Shown here: positions 45,676 through 57,638 of the stretch, piece after piece
Layout: every line of letters starts with the position of its first letter
Numbering within the stretch: the stretch's first letter is position 1
Source of the DNA: Cervus elaphus
Lineage: Eukaryota; Chordata; Mammalia; Artiodactyla; Cervidae
DNA length: 64,000 bases
Assembly (NCBI RefSeq): GCF_910594005.1
Contig: NC_057847.1
Coordinates: 52,192,501 to 52,256,500, forward strand
Direction of reading: 5' to 3'
Notes under the pieces: model-generated
Seen by the model: only the letters and a program-made list of their open reading frames with translations
What the model was told of the DNA's origin: nothing
The model's database searches: none
Program-made: the position numbers and the translations under genes

Positions 45676-46756
45676 TTACAACATTATCTCAGACACTGTA
45701 ACCCTTTCAAAAACCACAGAAGAGATTCACAAAAACAGTGTTCTGGTTTGTTAGTGGCATTTGCTTGGATTTGGTTAGGCACACCCTTCTGAATTTGCTC
45801 TTACTAGTAATGTGCATTTAACTTTCTGCATTGAGTAAAATTCAATGCAGTTATCACCTAAAATTGACCAATTTTAAATATTTGGCAAATAAGATCACTA
45901 CAACTTGTGTTTGTACCTTGAAAGATAAAAGACCCTTTGATATTTTTACAAAAACTCCACTCATGTAGAGTTACCTATAAACGTATATGTAATTTTGATT
46001 TCCAAAAAAATATGTTCCCCCTAAAACAATGATTTGCTAAAATTTATGATTTTCATATCACATTTTATTTCATAAATAAATGTCTCTATAAATCTGTAAA
46101 GATGATTTTGGATCAGATTAATCTTTAGTAATGAAATTTGGTGATGTTCTAATTATAGTTGATACCTTACTTAATTTATTACAGTAACTACTTAAATTCT
46201 CTGAAAATGTGTAAATATTTTTATTAAAACTGAGAGAAAATTCTCAGAAGCTGTCAATAGTAAGAAAGACATTTGCTTCCATAAGTGATTTCTATGATAA
46301 TTACAAAACTGCAGACCTTAAACTATTATGTAAATGTTATTAAGTGATGAACTCACATAGGTTTTGAGAAATTACACTACACTTGCTCATTAACAGGTCT
46401 ACATTAAGGTAAATCTCTTTAAAGATTTATTTTCTCATTGTTTTGAAGAACAGTAACTTTCCTGATGTATTAATGGCCTAATTATGACTAGCCAATCCCA
46501 TTTTCGTTTGAAAGATTGTTCCCTTGATTCATTCAGTAAATAATGTATGTGGGAAAAGGAAATTTGGATTTATGGCCAAAATTGTAATCACCACAGATTT
46601 ATAGGATGAGGGAATAATGTGATTATACAAAGAAAAATGAAATGATGCTTATGGGCCCTTGATGAACAACACAGGGTATTTGTATTTGGTATGTCATGAA
46701 TGTGGAAGGTAGTAGGAAGAGTACTTTATGAAATGCCCATTGTCTTGTAAGTGCCT
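45676..46756. other. Unassigned AT-rich DNA
   Basis: About 1.1 kb with no recognised repeat or gene. Confidence 0.4.
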
Positions 46757-46940
46757 AAGAGTCAGAGGAGTGGTCTCCCACCTTTTTGATTCCAGGAACT
46801 GCTTTCATGGAAGACAGTTTTTCCATAGACCGGGGCAAGGTGGTAATGTGAGTGAAGAGGAGCAACAGATGAAGTTTTGCTGGCTCATCCCTGGCTATGC
46901 AACCTGATTCTTAAAAGGATTGGAAACTCTTGTTCTAGAA
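46757..46940 (+). mobile_element. DNA-transposon-like relic
   Basis: The left end 'gtggtctcccacctttttgattccaggaactgctttcatggaagacagtttttccatagaccggggcaagg' and the right end 'ctggctatgcaacctgattcttaaaaggattggaaactcttg' look like the two arms of an internally deleted mammalian DNA transposon (hAT or Tigger group). The middle retains 'gagtgaagaggagcaacagatgaagttttgctggctc'. Family not certain. Confidence 0.5.
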
Positions 46941-47227
46941 CACTCTTGTTCTCACTCTTTTGCTATCTCTGATGAAGCAAGTCACCAGGTTCAAACTAAG
47001 AAAAAGCCATGTAGCAGGGCTCTGTGATAAGCTCTAAGAACTGAGATGATTCCTGTTGGATAGACTAAAACTTGAAGCTCTCAGAATTATAACCTAAAAA
47101 TGAATTCTGCCAACAGTTTAAGTGTCCTTCCAAATTAACTCTTCTTCAGTTGACTCTCCAGCTAAGAACACATTCTAGCTTTTACCTTAAAAGCAGCCTT
47201 GTAAAATCCTGAAGACAAAAATCTTAT
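46941..47227. other. Unassigned spacer
   Basis: Short unassigned spacer before the BovB cluster. Confidence 0.3.
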
Positions 47228-47895
47228 AGAAATGCAAAAAAGGCAAAATGGTTGTCTGAGGAGGCCTTACAAACAGCTATAAAAGGAAGAGAAGCCAGGC
47301 AAAGGAGAAAAGGAAAGATATAACCATTTGAATGCAGAGTTCCAAAGAATAGCAAGAAGAGATAAGAAAGCCTCCTTCACTGATCAATGCAAAAAATAGA
47401 GGAAAACAATAGAACTGGAAAGACTAGAGATCTCTTCAAAAAAATTATACATACCAAGGGAACATTTCATGTAAAGATGGGCTCAATAAAGGACAGAAAT
47501 GGTATGGACCTAAGAGAAGCAGAAGATATTAAGAAGAGGCAGCAAGAATTCACAGAACTGTACAAAAAGGATCTTCATGAAACAGATAATCACAATGGTG
47601 TGATCACTCACCTAGAGCCAGACATCCTGGAATGCGAAGTCAAGTAGAACTTAGGAGGCATCCCTGCGAATCAAGCTCGCAGGTGGATGGAAGAAAGCTG
47701 GAGGTGATGGAATTCCAGTTTGAGCTATTTCAAATCCTGAAAGATGATGCTGTGAAAGGGCTGCACTCAGTATGCCAACAAATTTGGAAAACTCAGCAGT
47801 GGCCACAGGACTGGAAAAGGTCAGTTTTCATTCCATTGCCAAAAACAGGGAATGCCAAATGATGTTCAAACTACCGCACAATTGCACTCATCTCA
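47228..47895 (+). mobile_element. BovB LINE (outer copy), 5' part
   Basis: Sense BovB starting in the linker after the endonuclease domain ('gaaatgcaaaaaaggc') and running to 'cactcatctca'. Here an opposite BovB interrupts it. It resumes at 49764. Frames 47387-47647 and 47632-47862 are successive, frameshifted pieces. It has a private insertion around 47670-47700. Confidence 0.93.
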
Positions 47896-49763
47896 GTTCA
47901 GTTCAGTTCAGTCGCTCAGTCGTGTCCGAATCTTTGCGACCCCGTGAACTGCAGCACACCAGGCCTCCTGGTCCATCACCAACTCCCAGAGTCTACCCAA
48001 ACCCATGTCCATTGAGTTGGTGATGCAATCCAACCATCTCATTCTCTGTTGTCCCCTTCTCCTCCTGCCCTCAATCTTTCCAAGCATCAGGGTCTTTTCA
48101 AGTGAGTCAGCTCTTTGCATCAGGTGGTCAAAGTATTGGAGTTTCAGCTTCAACATCAGTCCTTCCAATGAACACCCAGGACTGATCTCCCTTAGGATGG
48201 ACTGGTTGGATCTCCTTGCAGTCCAAGGGACTCTCAAGAGTCTTCTCCAACACCACAGTTCAAAAGCATCAATTCTTCTGTGCTCAGCTTTCTTTATAGT
48301 CCAATTCTCACATCCATACATGACTACTGGAAAAACCATAGCCTTGATTAGACAGATCTTTGTTGACAAAGTAATGTCTCTGCTTTTTTTTTTTTCCATT
48401 TATTTTTATTAGTTGGAAGCTAATTACTTTACAATATTGCAGTGGTTTTTGTCATACATTGACATGAATCAGCCATGGAGTTACATGTATTCCCCATCCC
48501 GATTCCCCCTCCCACCTCCCTCTCTACCCCATCCCTCTGGGTCTTCACAGTGCACCAGGCCCAAGCATTTGTCTCATGCATCCAACCTGGGCTGGTGATC
48601 TGTTTCACCCTAGATAATATACATGTTTCAATGCTGTTCTCTCGAAACATCCCATCCTCGCCTTCTCCCATAGAGTACAAAAGTCTGTTCTGTACATCTG
48701 TGTCTCTTTTTCTGTTTTGCATATAGGGTTATCATTACCATGTTTCTAAATTCCATATATATGTGCACCCCAATGTTCATCACAGCACTGTTTATAATAG
48801 CCAGGACATGAAAGCAACCTAGATGCCCATCAGCAGACGAATGGATAAGGAAGCTGTGGTACATATACACAGTAAAATTTTACTCAGCCATTAAAAAGAA
48901 TTCATTTGAATCAGTTCTAATGAGATGGATGAAACTGGAGCCCATTATACAGAGTGAAGTAAGCCAGAAAGATAAAGACATTACAGTATGCCTCTGCTTT
49001 TTAATATGCTGTCTAGGTTGGTCATAACTTTCCTTCCAAGGAGTAAGCATCTTTTAATTTTATGGCTACAATCACGATCTGCAGTGATTTTGGAGCCCCC
49101 CAAAATAAAGCCAGCCACTATTTTCACTGTTTCCCCATCTATTTGCCATGAAGTGATGGGACCAGATGCCATGATCTTAGTTTTCTGAATGTTGAGTTTT
49201 AAGCCAACTTTTTCATTCTCTTCTTTCACTTTCCTCAAGAGGCTCTTTAGTTCTTCTTCACTTTCTTCCATAAGGGTGGTGTCATCTGCATATCTGAGGT
49301 TATTTATATTTCTCCCGGCAATCTTGATTCCAGCCTGTGGTTCCTCCAGCCCAGCATTTCTCATGATTTACTCTGCATATAAGTTAAATAAGCAGGGTGA
49401 CAATACACAGCTTTGATGTACTCCTTTCCCTATTTGGAACCAGTCTGTGTTGTTCCATGTCCAGTTCTAACTGTTGCTTCCTGACCTGCATATAGGTTTC
49501 TCAAAAGGCAGGTCAGGTGGTCTGGTATTCCTATGTCCTTCAGAATTTTCCAGTTTATTGTGATCCATACAGTCAAAGGCTTTGGCATAGTCAATAAAGC
49601 AGAAATAGATGTTTTTCTGAAATTCTCTTGGTTTTTCAATGATCCAGTGGATGTTGGTAAATTGATCTTGGTTCCTCTGCCTTTCCTAAAACCAGCTTGA
49701 ACATCTGGAAGTTCATGGTCATGTATTGCTGAAGCCTGGATTAGAGAATTTTGAGCATTACTT
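47896..49763 (-). mobile_element. BovB LINE nested head-to-head, split by L1
   Basis: Complement of BovB from its AGTTC tail (47896) to 'gagaattttgagcattactt' (49763). An L1 interrupts it at 48389-48987. The flanks share only tctca (47891-47895; 49763-49767 region), a possible short TSD. Minus frames 47908-48399, 48981-49364 and 49430-49768 together cover most of the RT and C-terminal part. The active site reads an intact YADD (complement of 49281-49292). It is younger than the outer BovB and older than the L1. Confidence 0.94.
48389..48987 (-). mobile_element. Ruminant L1 with 5' inversion (twin priming)
   Basis: A young L1 3' end inserted into BovB. 48389-48763 is antisense from the poly(T) through 'tgtttctaaattccatatatatg'. 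48764-48987 is sense from 'caccccaatgttcatcacagc' to 'gacattacagta'. The two pieces are almost contiguous in L1, with only a few bases lost at the junction near 48763. The 15-bp TSD atgtctctgcttttt (48374-48388) and atgcctctgcttttt (48988-49002) differs at one base. This is the second twin-primed insertion in the window, by a different LINE class. Confidence 0.93.
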
Positions 49764-50466
49764 CTCACACGCTAGCAAAGTAATGCTCAAAATTCTCCAA
49801 GCCAGGCTTCAGCAATACATGAACCATGAACTTCTAGATGTTCAAGCTGTATTTCGAAAAGTCAGGGAAACCAATGATCAAATTGCCAACATCTATTGGA
49901 TCATGAAAAAAGCAAGAGAGTTCCAGAAAAACAACTACTTCTGCTTTATTGACTACGCCAAAGCCTTCGACTGTGTGGATCACAACAAACTGTGGGAAAT
50001 TCTTAAAGAGATGGGAATAGCAGACCACCTGACCTGCCTCCTGAGACATCTGTATGCAGGTCAAGAAGCAACAGTTAGAACTGGACATGGAACAACAGGG
50101 TGGTTCCAAATAGGGAAAGGAGTACATCAAGGCTGTATATTGTCACCCTGCTTATTTAACTTAAATGCAGAGTACATCATGAGAAATGCTGGGCTTGAAG
50201 AAGCACAAGCTGGAATCAAGATTGCCTGGAGAAATATCAATAACCTCAGATATGAAGATAATACCACCCTTATGGCAGAAAGCAAAGAACTAAAGAACCT
50301 CTTGATGAAAATGAAAGAGGAGAGTGAAAAAGTTGACTTAAAATTCAACATTCAAAAGTCTAAGATCATGGCATCTGGTCCCATCACTTCATGGCAAATA
50401 GATGGGGAAACAGTGAAAACAGTAAGAGACTATTGTTGGGGGCTCCAAAAACACTGCAAATGGTGA
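49726..50466 (+). pseudogene. BovB reverse-transcriptase fragment, inactive
   Basis: This is the longest open frame in the window (246 codons). It starts within the inverted junction and covers RT motifs in order: FIDYAKAFDCVDHNK around residue 80, FQIGKGVHQGCILSPCLFNL around residue 125, and NNLRYEDNTTLMAES around residue 173. The catalytic YADD motif has become YEDN (50251-50262), losing the second of the two metal-binding aspartates. The frame ends by frameshift after 'TVRDYCWGLQKHCKW'. It lacks the endonuclease domain and the C-terminus. It is an inactive fragment, not a gene. Confidence 0.9.
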
Positions 50467-51027
50467 CTGCAGCCATGAAATTAAAGATGCTTGCTCCTTG
50501 GAAGAAAAGTTATGACCAACCTAAGCAGCTTATTAAAAAGCAGAGACATTACTTTGTCAACAAAGGTCTGTCTAGTCAAGGCTATGGTTTTTCCAGTAGT
50601 CATGTATGGATGTGAGAATGGGACTATAAAAAAAAGCTGAGCATTGAAGCATTGATGCTTTTGAACTGTGGTGTTCAAGAAGACTCTTGAGATTCCCTTG
50701 GTCTGCAAGTAGATCCAACCAGTCCATCCTAAAGGAAATCAGTCCTCAATATTCATTGGAAGGACTGATGCTGAAGCTGAAACTCCAATACTTTGACCAC
50801 CTGATGCAAAGAACCAACTCACTTGAAAAGACACTGATGCTGGGAAAGATTGAAGGCAGGAGGAGAAGGGGACAACAGAGGATGAGATGGTTGGATGGCA
50901 TCACCGACACAATGGACATGAGTTTGAGTAAACTCTAGGAGTTGGTGCTGGACAGGGAGGCCTGTCGTGCTGTGGTCTTTGCAGTTGCAATGAGTCACAC
51001 ACGACTCAGTGACTGAACTGAAGTGAA
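49764..51027 (+). mobile_element. BovB LINE (outer copy), 3' part
   Basis: Continuation of the 47228-47895 element, from 'ctcacacgctagcaaagtaatgctc' to the 'gactgaactgaagtga' tail. It carries the reverse transcriptase from its central part on. The longest open frame of the window (49726-50466, 246 codons) lies here. Confidence 0.94.
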
Positions 51028-52103
51028 TAATTTTATTATTCTATGCCTCCACTCCTGACCTACAGAAATTGTCAGAGAGTAATTGTATTTGTTAAGTTAC
51101 TACATCAGTGGTAATTGTATTATTGTATAGTAATAGAATGCTGATATGGATATGGTATCTGAAAGTAGGGTGCTTCTGGTAAAAAAAAATCTGTGTATGT
51201 GGAATAGTATTAGGATTGGTAAGTGAATAAAGAATAGAAGTATTTTGAGGAGCATGATAGAGTCTAAATTGACTTGAAGAAACTGTTAGGGGAAATCAAA
51301 ATATTAAAGATGCTGTTAGCAAGGGCTCAGAAAGATGTGACATCATATTATTGAAATCTGGAGTTACAGGAATGCTTGTGATGAAGTGGAATACTTGTTG
51401 CAATTCTCTCCTTAAGTTATGTAGAATATAGAAGCTGACAGTGTGACTCCAGAATCTTCTACTCAAACCTCATAAAAACCAAAAAGTTAAGAATATTCAG
51501 TCACGTAGAGGACACTTACAAGAAATTAAAGTTGAACCTCCTAGATCCTCTCAAATCAAGCAGCCATAGTGTAACCAGGTCCAATCTCATACTGCTCATT
51601 GCATGACAGGCCAACAAATGGAGAGATAAGAGGCTGGGGCAAGGAATATCAACTTAAAAAAGCCAGAAGACTGAGAAGATGGTGGACTAGTGTCCCCTAA
51701 GTCCACATTATCCAAGTTAGAATTCACCATTTTTATTCTAAAAGGGTAGGGGTGTTTAACTACTTATTGCAGATTTCTTGGTACCAGAATCCTTTGTTCT
51801 TACACTTGGCTTTGTAGGTTTGGTCACAATGTTCTGATAAAACTTCAACAAGACATTATTTTCTGTTATTCAACTTTCTATCAGACTTTGAAAGGTCACA
51901 TTTGTGGGACAGAGCCTTGAGAATGGGTTATCACATATATTTAAGCTTATAGACAGCATTCTTTTACAATGATGCAGAGCCAGTCTGACTAAGCACAGGA
52001 AACAGAGCACAAAGGTTAGAATTAAAGGAACAGATTCAGTATGGAGTCAAATTCATTATTCTCTGTAACACTAAGACTTCTACCAAGGTTAAGGGCAACG
52101 CCT
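51028..52103. other. Unassigned DNA
   Basis: About 1.1 kb with no recognised repeat and no frame of interest. Confidence 0.4.
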
Positions 52104-52115
52104 TTTAGCTGTCTT

Positions 52116-52392
52116 GCCACTGCTGCTGCTGCTGCTGCTAAGTCGCTTCAGTCGTGTCTGACTCTGTGCAACCCCATAGACGGCAGCCCACCAGGCTCCT
52201 CTGCCCCTGGGACTCTCCAGGCAAGAACACTGGAGTGGGTTGCCATTTCCTTCTCCAATGCAGGAAAGTGACAAGTAAAAGTGAAGTCGCTTAGTCGTGT
52301 CTGACTCTTAGTGACCCCATGGACTGCAACCTACCAGGCTCCTCAGTCCATGAGATTTTCTAGGCAAGAGGACTGGAGTGGGGTGCCATTGC
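52116..52392 (-). mobile_element. BovA2 dimeric SINE with 12-bp TSD
   Basis: Dimeric BovA2 on the minus strand, with a CTG run of about seven units at its left end (52119-52139). The unit boundary is near 52265. A perfect TSD, tttagctgtctt, lies at 52104-52115 and 52393-52404. It is closely similar to the BovA2 at 9111-9382, so both are probably recent. Confidence 0.97.
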
Positions 52393-52404
52393 TTTAGCTG
52401 TCTT

Positions 52405-52604
52405 AGCAAGGGCCAAAGATAAAGGATTATCTGAAAAGTATCTGTCAGTGTGGCTTTGATCTAATGGCATGAACTTTAATGAAATACATGAGAGATGATC
52501 TTAAGAAAACTATCAGAAACAATGCCAGCTTGGACTACAGTGTGTATAGAGAGGACAAAATGAAAGGTGACTACCATATCCACCCCCCCCCCAATTTATT
52601 CTGT
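52405..52604. other. Unassigned spacer with C run
   Basis: Short spacer. It includes a run of about 10 C at 52582-52591. Confidence 0.3.
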
Positions 52605-52815
52605 GTGTGTGTGTTAGTCACTCAGCCAAGTCTGACTCTTTGCAACCCCATGGACTATAGCCCACCAGGCTCCTCTGTCTATGGAATTCTCTAGGCAACA
52701 ATACTGAAGTGGGTAACCATTCCCTTCTCCAAGGGATCTTCCCAACCGAGTGATCGAACCCAGGTGTCCTGCATTGCAGGTGAATTCTTTATAGGCTGAA
52801 CTACTAAGGAAGCCC
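52605..52815 (-). mobile_element. Bov-tA SINE, minus strand
   Basis: Complement of Bov-tA with a (GT)5 start ('tgtgtgtgtgttagtcactcagcc') and the head ending 'gaactactaaggaagccc'. Near full length. Confidence 0.92.
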
Positions 52816-53117
52816 ATATATATATAATTATATATTAAATTAAATAATTTTTTCAACATAACGGTCTCTTTTTAAAATAATTTTGAAAGTAAAGTTTGCT
52901 TTAAGCTTAAAAAATATATTTGGGCTGCTACTTCCAATTGTTTTGTCTTTCTTTTCCAAAAGAAAAGTTATAGTTATATTAGTTGCTTTTTGTTTATTTT
53001 AAAATACTAATATTTGCTTTCTTTATTCTACTTTTGGTTTGGTTTGTTACTTTTTTCCCCTGTATTTTTGAGAAACCATGTAACTGCAAAATTTGTTTTA
53101 TAAATAAATGTGATTAA
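52816..53117. other. Unassigned AT-rich DNA
   Basis: About 300 bp with short TA repeats at the left. Nothing recognised. Confidence 0.3.
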
Positions 53118-53125
53118 GATCATGA

Positions 53126-53340
53126 GGGGCTTCCCTCACAGCTCAGTCACTAAAGAATCTGCCTGCACTGCAGGAGACCCAGGTTCTATTCCTAAGTCAG
53201 GAAGATCCCCTGGAGAAAGAAGTGGCCACCCACTCCAGTGTTCTTGCCTGGAGGATCCCATGGACAGAGGAGCCTAGCTGGTTATAGTCCATGATGTCGC
53301 AAGAGTTGGACATGACTTAGCATCTAAACCACCGCCACCA
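53126..53340 (+). mobile_element. Bov-tA SINE
   Basis: Sense Bov-tA from 'ggggcttccctcacagctcag' to 'catgacttagcatctaaacc'. A 6-bp repeat, gatcat, at 53118-53123 and 53342-53347 may be a TSD. Confidence 0.92.
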
Positions 53341-53419
53341 TGATCATAAACCTCTCCCTCATTTGACAACATGCTTCTCTTTAATCTGTAAGTTATTGTG
53401 ACACATGTTTAAAGTTTCT

Positions 53420-53642
53420 GTGCTGTGCTTAGTTGATGAGTCACGTCCAACTCTTTGCAACTCCATAGAGTACAGCCTGCCAGGCTTCTCTGTCCATAGG
53501 AACTCTCCAGGCCAGAGTATTGGATTGGTTGCCATGCCCTGCTCCAGGGGATCCTTCCAACCCAGGGATCAAACCCAGGGATCAAACCCAGGTCTCCTGC
53601 ATTGCAGGCGGATTTTTTACCATCTGAGCCAACAGAGAAGAC
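53420..53642 (-). mobile_element. Bov-tA SINE with TSD and internal triplication
   Basis: Complement of Bov-tA. A perfect 12-bp TSD, tttaaagtttct, lies at 53408-53419 and 53643-53654. Near 53558-53592 the 'acccagggatcaa' segment is repeated in tandem, extending the tRNA-like head. Confidence 0.96.
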
Positions 53643-53654
53643 TTTAAAGTTTCT

Positions 53655-54274
53655 AAACAGATTTAACATTTTGGGGTCTGATCTACTGCCTCTAATGCTA
53701 CTGATATTGGGAAAGTTTTATGACACAAATTTTGAACTTTTGCAAAAGACATGCTAGTTATGGATTAGGTATGCTAGTTTAGTTTCTACCTTATAGAATA
53801 TATTCTTGATATATGAAAATGAATTTTCTTAAACTGTCTGACAGTTTATCTTCTAAAGCTACTGATGCATGTGTATTAAAATCTCATATTATGATTGTGG
53901 ATATTTTCCAATATTACTGTGTAATCTGTCAGTTTTTTAGCCTTAGTTATTTAGAAAAGTTTTATGACTTCCTAATAGAAGTAACAAAGTACAGAAAACC
54001 AAAGAATTTTGTTTTTGATTTCCATAATTTCAATGTCAATTTTATAAGCTGATGTGTAACAATTATTTTTGAATGGCCCTTCTTATGGAAAAAATAAAGA
54101 AAAGATATAAAATGTTAGAACTGATTGGTCCAGAATTGATTTTTAGGGACAGACCATAGAAGGACATGGTTTGTACATATAATCTGATCACCCTCAACAT
54201 CCCTAACTTTCTGTTAAGAAGCTTTCATTTATCTATTATTCGTGAACCTGCATACATTCTTTTTAAAACCTATT
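53655..54274. other. Unassigned, possibly old L1
   Basis: About 620 bp. The stretch around 53870-53960 ('aaaatctcatattatgattgtggatattttcc') faintly recalls an old L1, but I cannot confirm it. The frame 53813-54052 is not family-like. Confidence 0.35.
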
Positions 54275-54286
54275 TATGTTTTAATT

Positions 54287-54500
54287 GGGCTTCCTTTTCA
54301 GCTCAGTTGGTAGAGAATCTGCCTATAATGCAGGAGATCTGGGTTAGATCCCTGGGTCAGGAAGATGACTTGGAGAAGGAAATGGAAGCCCACACCAGTA
54401 TTCTTGCCTGGAGAATTCCATGGACAGAGGAGCCTGGCAGGCTATATAGCCCATGGGGTTGTAAGAGTCAGACATGACTTAGTGAATAAACTACTATTGC
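54287..54500 (+). mobile_element. Bov-tA SINE with 12-bp TSD
   Basis: Sense Bov-tA with a perfect TSD, tatgttttaatt, at 54275-54286 and 54501-54512. Its head and tail are complete. Confidence 0.97.
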
Positions 54501-54512
54501 TATGTTTTAATT

Positions 54513-57163
54513 AACTACCTTTTCAGCATAATGAGTTCCTTATGCATTTTATATGCAGCAAACATTTATACTACTTCTAATTTTTTCTCCCATCTAAAAT
54601 GCTTCTTTAAAGGTCAAGGGATAAAGAAATTTGAACTATATTTGGACAAAAGTGCATGTCCTTTTTCTCAGTTTAAACTCTGCAAGCTTGGTTTAGATAA
54701 TATTTATTAATATGACAATGAAGAATTTTTAAATGCATCAGGGATTTCCCAGAAAAAGATACATTAAACCTTTGGGTACCAAATAATCTGATGTTATTCT
54801 TTCTTACTTGCATATAGTTGTACACTACAGTGGTTACTTTATTTACATTACACAGAAGAGTGCCATTTAAGCCATAAGTACAACTTTACATAATTCAACT
54901 TGTTTAAACATATTGCTAGAGGAACAGTAATCAAATTTAGCTTTAAGACATACTGTAGACTAATACAAAAGCTCTATATGCACAGTTGATTATACTACAA
55001 ATGGGGTTCTTATTTTACTATTTGATGAATGATATGTCACAAAGGGTTATGTGCTTCTATAATGAAAGATGCTATTATAATGCCTCTGCCCAGAAGGACA
55101 AAGTTCATCTTACTAAGAGGACTTGAACTCTAAATCCTAGAAGTAAGTAAGTTGCATCAGGGCTTGTTCTTTGAGTTTTTGGAGTGGAAGAAAATTATAT
55201 GTGGGCATCCAAATCAGGTCTCCCAACTAACTATATTAGGCTTCCAAATGTGTGCCTTCTAGAGTTACAGCACTTATATCCAATTTTACTTTACAAATAC
55301 ACATAGAGTTAGTTGTATTTAAACCATTAAAATAGTTAGTCCTATAAAACTCAGTATAAAATTCTATTCATGGACAAATAAGTGCAATAGTTTAGACATA
55401 AGTAGCAGGGATGGTGTACATACCCCAACCACAAAGCACTTTAAAATAATGAACTTTCTCTTGGACCCATCTCATTTCAACTAAAGCTTTCTAAAAGGAA
55501 AGCATTATCTCCACAAAAGTAAGGATCAAAATAAAAAATCTAGCAGTCATAAAATGGTTGGAGTTAATTTATCTGATTCAATCACTGGCAAATTGGACCT
55601 AAACAGATGAGCTACCAAATAAAGATGCTTCACTGGAAAAAAAATTCTATCAACAACCCATATGTGTTCCCAGAACATGTTGTAGATGGAAATAATGGTG
55701 AGGTGACTGTGGATGACTAATAAAGTGAAAACTGTAGAACATCTTGAATACAAACTTAATTTTTAATTTTATCTTAAATTAAATATCAATTTTTAGTTTA
55801 TTGACTTGTAAAGAAGAGAGCCTAAACAAAACAGATCCATGAAAAGAATTGGTTTATGTTCTCATTTAAAGAAAGCATAATTTTTGCTCCTCTTAATTCT
55901 GTGTGTCAGTAATCTTACTGTATGGCCAATAATATCTTTCTAATCTATAAGGACACATAGTTTCAATATTTGCATTATTTATACTGCATACTTTAAATAT
56001 ATTATAGAATATGAACATCAAAGCTTTGAGATTTCTGAAAACTTGGGGACTAAAAACAAGAAACATAATTATCTGGAAGAATTGTTGGAGTAGGAACTCT
56101 GAGATGAAAAATCATGATTGACTGAAAGAAGACATTTAGAATGAAAGTATTTAACAATGGCATCACTACTGTGATGCTATTAATAACAGACAATTGGGAA
56201 AGAGTTCATAATGACTTAATCCCTAGTCCATTAACTTTTATGAATTTAATAAAAATCTATTAAAATGAAAATATGCCACAATGAAATTACCAACCTCAGT
56301 TATGTGTATTTTTGATGAGTTTCTAGAATGCATTCTGGTATAAATTTCCACCATCTAAGTGAACTGTGAAACAAATTGCTTCATTTACCATTATCTTAGA
56401 TTTTTATTTTTTTTAGATTGTATCTTTTAGTTATTTGTAGAAGCCAATATACAGTATAACAAAACAGAGGATTACAGAAACTTCAAATTATTTTCTCTGA
56501 ATTTGTAGGAAACCAGCTATTGTTTAATGAACCCTGATGCTGCAGTTACTGACAATTAAAACAATAAGCTAGAAATAAATAACTTTCTCTTCCTTATTTA
56601 AAAGTACTTGATGTTTTGCTACTGTAAAAACCATAAAGCTCAACATATATTTTCAAATGATTTTGTAATATACTGAGAAAGCTATCCAGACACGTTAAAA
56701 TGATAGGTTGTTGCTTAGGGAAAATTGTGATCAAAACTGTTGCCTTCCAAGCTGTAAGTCAGCTGGGTTAGCAGCAGCTATGCTGGGGGAACAATATCCA
56801 CAGTATATTTCTTATTCATTTACATTAAGTCATAGTTCATAGTTACACTTGTACTTTTTACACAGCATGGTGTAAATGTTTTCTTGCCTGTGTTTGTAGA
56901 TTTAAGGTTTTACTACTCTAAATCTGAAATTTTTAACTTGCCTCAACATATTTACATTAGATTTGTCTAATATGTGTTTTCAGAAGTTTACTTGGGTACT
57001 TTTGTTATCATTCCCTCCAAAATACACATATTTTCTGAGTTATATTTTGCTTGGAAGTCTAGCACTGATTTCTCCAGGATAAAACATTTTTGGGGAGGTG
57101 AGGGTGGGATAATTTGAGAGAGTAGCATTGAAACATGTCTATTACCATATGTGAAATAGATCA
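54513..57163. other. Unassigned DNA, 2.6 kb without young repeats
   Basis: The longest stretch here in which I recognise no repeat. It is AT-rich with short frames only. On the minus strand 54640-55760 reads like untranslated mRNA sequence, with an AATAAA-type signal near 54838-54843, but no coding region supports that. It could be unique or conserved non-coding DNA. Confidence 0.4.
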
Positions 57164-57362
57164 CCAGTCCAGGTTCAATGCATGAGACAGGGCGCTCAGG
57201 GCTGGTGCAATGGGATGACCCTGAGGGATGGGATGGGGAGGGAGATGGGAGGGGGTTTCAGGATGGGGGATGCTGATTCATGTCAATGTATAGCAAAAAC
57301 CACTACAACATTGTAAAGTAATTATCCTCCAATTAAAATAAATAAATTAATTAAAAAATAAA
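57164..57362 (+). mobile_element. Ruminant L1 3' UTR end
   Basis: Sense 3' terminus of a young ruminant L1: 'ccaggttcaatgcatgagacaggg', 'ggatgggatggggagggagatggg', 'gattcatgtcaatgtatagcaaaaacc', 'acaacattgtaaagtaattatcctcc', then an AT-rich tail. It is the same L1 family as the insertion at 48389. Confidence 0.9.
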
Positions 57363-57489
57363 GGAAGCAGTTTAAATTCAGCATGATTTGGATGAGATAA
57401 TTTTGTTATCAAATTCATTTATTTATTGAAATGATCTTATTCTTTCAGAATAACCTGAATACACTTGTGCTTTGTTGTTGTTGTTTCTT

Positions 57490-57625
57490 ATTTTTTTCTG
57501 TGTTTGTTTTTGGTCTTGCTGGATGGCTTGTGGAGGACTCTTGGTTTTCTGACCATAGACTGAATCCCAGCCCAACAGTGAAAGTACCAAGTCCAAATCA
57601 CTGGACTGCAAGGGAATTCCCCATA
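57490..57625 (-). mobile_element. CHR-type SINE, minus strand
   Basis: Complement of a short CHR SINE: T-rich tail, 'tggatggcttgtggaggactcttggttttctgaccatagactgaatcccagcc', 'ccaaatcactggactgcaagggaattccc'. Confidence 0.8.
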
Positions 57626-57638
57626 AAGTTTCTCTACA

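Noticed and set aside
49726..50466. 246-codon frame as a functional gene
   Set aside because: It is a BovB reverse-transcriptase fragment with a mutated active site (YEDN), no endonuclease domain and a frameshifted end.
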